DNA of 7,125 nt from Mycoplasmatota bacterium (GTDB lineage Bacteria > Bacillota_I > Bacilli_A > Izemoplasmatales > Hujiaoplasmataceae): the NCBI GenBank assembly GCA_023132365.1, contig JAGLYJ010000057.1, positions 1-7,125 of the forward strand, written 5' to 3'. This document shows, in pieces, positions 6,332 to 7,125 of the stretch (positions are counted from its first letter, which is position 1; each line of letters starts with the position of its first letter). The translations under genes were made by a program, and so were the position numbers. The notes beneath the pieces were generated by a model. It made no database searches. It was not told the origin of the DNA and worked only from the letters and a program-made list of their open reading frames with translations.

Positions 6332-7075
6332 TTATTTCTTTCTCTGGATATTGTATGCTGCTCTTAGTAATATTTTTACAGGTATAAATTTTATTAATAT
6401 GGATAATATTTTGTTAGAAAAACCAGGTATAATTGTGCTTTTTTGTTTTTTAATACCTTTAACTATGATGTTGGCACACTTATTCGCTTCCATGCCTCTA
6501 TTGATTTTTGATTTTGCAATATTGTTAAATTCTGTTTTAACCGGACCGGGCATAACAGTTAAGACTCTAACGTTTCTTTTGTTTTTTCTCAATTCATAAT
6601 CCACAGCTCTAGAAAAGTTGTGAACATATGCTTTTGATGCTGCATATACTGATAAATTGGGTGTAGGTAAATAACCTGCCAAAGATCCAATATTTACAAC
6701 AGTACCTTTGCTAAAATTTTGAATATACAATTTTGTTAATATTTGTAGTGTTATCACATTTAAATTAATCATAGATAATTCTGTGTCTAAATCTGTATTT
6801 TCAAATAATCCTACCAATCCAAATCCTGCATTGTTAATAAAGAGATTAATTTGATATTGTTTGACTTTCTCAAATAAACTAATACAATTATCATAAATTG
6901 ATAAGTCTACAGCTTCAATTATTACGTGAGACCCATTTAATTCTAAATGATTCTTAATCTCAATTAATTTATTTTCTCGGCGAGCAACTAAAATTAAATC
7001 ATATCCCTCTTTAGATAAAATATAAGCGATCTCTTTTCCTAAGCCTGAACTTGCTCCTGTAATTAATGCATACAT
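6332..7075 (-). CDS. SDR-family NAD(P)-dependent oxidoreductase, substrate unknown
   Basis: A classical short-chain dehydrogenase/reductase of 247 residues. The Rossmann nucleotide-binding motif TGASSGLG is at 6-13, and ARREN at 31-35 places arginines after the second strand, which in this family usually indicates NADP(H). NNAG is at 81-84, and the catalytic set is complete: N106, S131 in NIGSLAG, and Y144/K148 in VYAASK. PGPVKTEF at 176-183 is the usual post-catalytic loop. The C-terminus (about 221-247) is hydrophobic and basic, as in DltE/YqjQ-like SDRs, and may associate with the membrane; that is inference. The substrate cannot be told from sequence. The start ATG follows a GAGGTG ribosome binding site and an extended -10 box. 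mfd begins 61 bp downstream on the same strand with no clear terminator between, so cotranscription is possible. Confidence 0.92.
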   Translation of the reverse strand: MYALITGASSGLGKEIAYILSKEGYDLILVARRENKLIEIKNHLELNGSHVIIEAVDLSIYDNCISLFEKVKQYQINLFINNAGFGLVGLFENTDLDTELSMINLNVITLQILTKLYIQNFSKGTVVNIGSLAGYLPTPNLSVYAASKAYVHNFSRAVDYELRKNKRNVRVLTVMPGPVKTEFNNIAKSKINRGMEANKCANIIVKGIKKQKSTIIPGFSNKILSILIKFIPVKILLRAAYNIQRKK

Positions 7076-7080
7076 ACAAA

Positions 7081-7086
7081 CACCTC
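7081..7086 (-). promoter_or_regulatory. Ribosome binding site of the SDR gene
   Basis: GAGGTG lies 5 nt before the ATG at 7075 (7 nt from the GAGG core). A second ATG four bases downstream is in another frame and would not give the SDR protein. Confidence 0.75.
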
Positions 7087-7105
7087 ATTAAATTTACTAC
7101 AATAA

Positions 7106-7114
7106 ATTATAACA
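7106..7114 (-). promoter_or_regulatory. Extended -10 promoter element of the SDR gene
   Basis: TGTTATAAT contains a perfect TATAAT (7106-7111) preceded by the TGn extension. Transcription would begin near 7099, giving a leader of about 24 nt. A -35 box at normal spacing would fall just past the end of the window, so only half of the promoter can be seen. It is probably also the main source of mfd transcripts, because no convincing promoter is visible in the 61-bp SDR-mfd gap. Confidence 0.6.
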
Positions 7115-7125
7115 TATCATTACAA

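Overview
The window is a compact, AT-rich block of housekeeping genes, all on the minus strand. In the direction of transcription (high to low coordinates) the order is: a short-chain dehydrogenase/reductase (SDR), mfd (transcription-repair coupling factor), yaaA (S4-domain protein), recF, and the 5' two-thirds of gyrB, which runs off the window at position 1.

The organism looks like a low-GC Bacillota-type bacterium, or a relative near the Mollicutes that keeps the standard genetic code. The evidence is the yaaA-recF-gyrB string typical of the Bacillota replication-origin region, strong GGAGG-type ribosome binding sites, consensus sigma-A-like promoters, and a very AT-rich codon choice. The conserved tryptophans of Mfd and GyrB are encoded by TGG, and TGA ends both mfd and recF, so the Mycoplasma/Spiroplasma code (TGA = Trp) does not apply. 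Genus cannot be fixed from the window.

Layout. 7076-7125: leader of the SDR gene with an extended -10 box and a ribosome binding site. 6332-7075: SDR. 6271-6331: a 61-bp gap holding a perfect 8-bp-arm inverted repeat and the mfd ribosome binding site. 2803-6270: mfd, with its start moved to an ATG behind a GGAGG. 2630-2802: an intergenic region holding the mfd terminator, then one strong and one weaker tandem promoter and the yaaA ribosome binding site. 2411-2629 yaaA, 1327-2421 recF and 1-1334 gyrB follow as an overlapping operon (11-bp and 8-bp overlaps) that is almost certainly translationally coupled.

Functionally, the genes centre on DNA topology and repair. Gyrase B supplies supercoiling energy, RecF loads recombinase at gaps, and Mfd removes RNA polymerase stalled at lesions and recruits UvrA. 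YaaA is a small predicted RNA-binding protein that habitually travels with recF. The SDR is a metabolic enzyme of unknown substrate with no evident link beyond proximity to mfd.

No mobile element, CRISPR, tRNA, rRNA or novel multi-gene system is visible. The most notable points are that yaaA-recF-gyrB is detached from dnaA-dnaN and sits behind mfd, the AT-alternating promoter that drives the gyrase gene, and the unexplained hairpin in the mfd leader.
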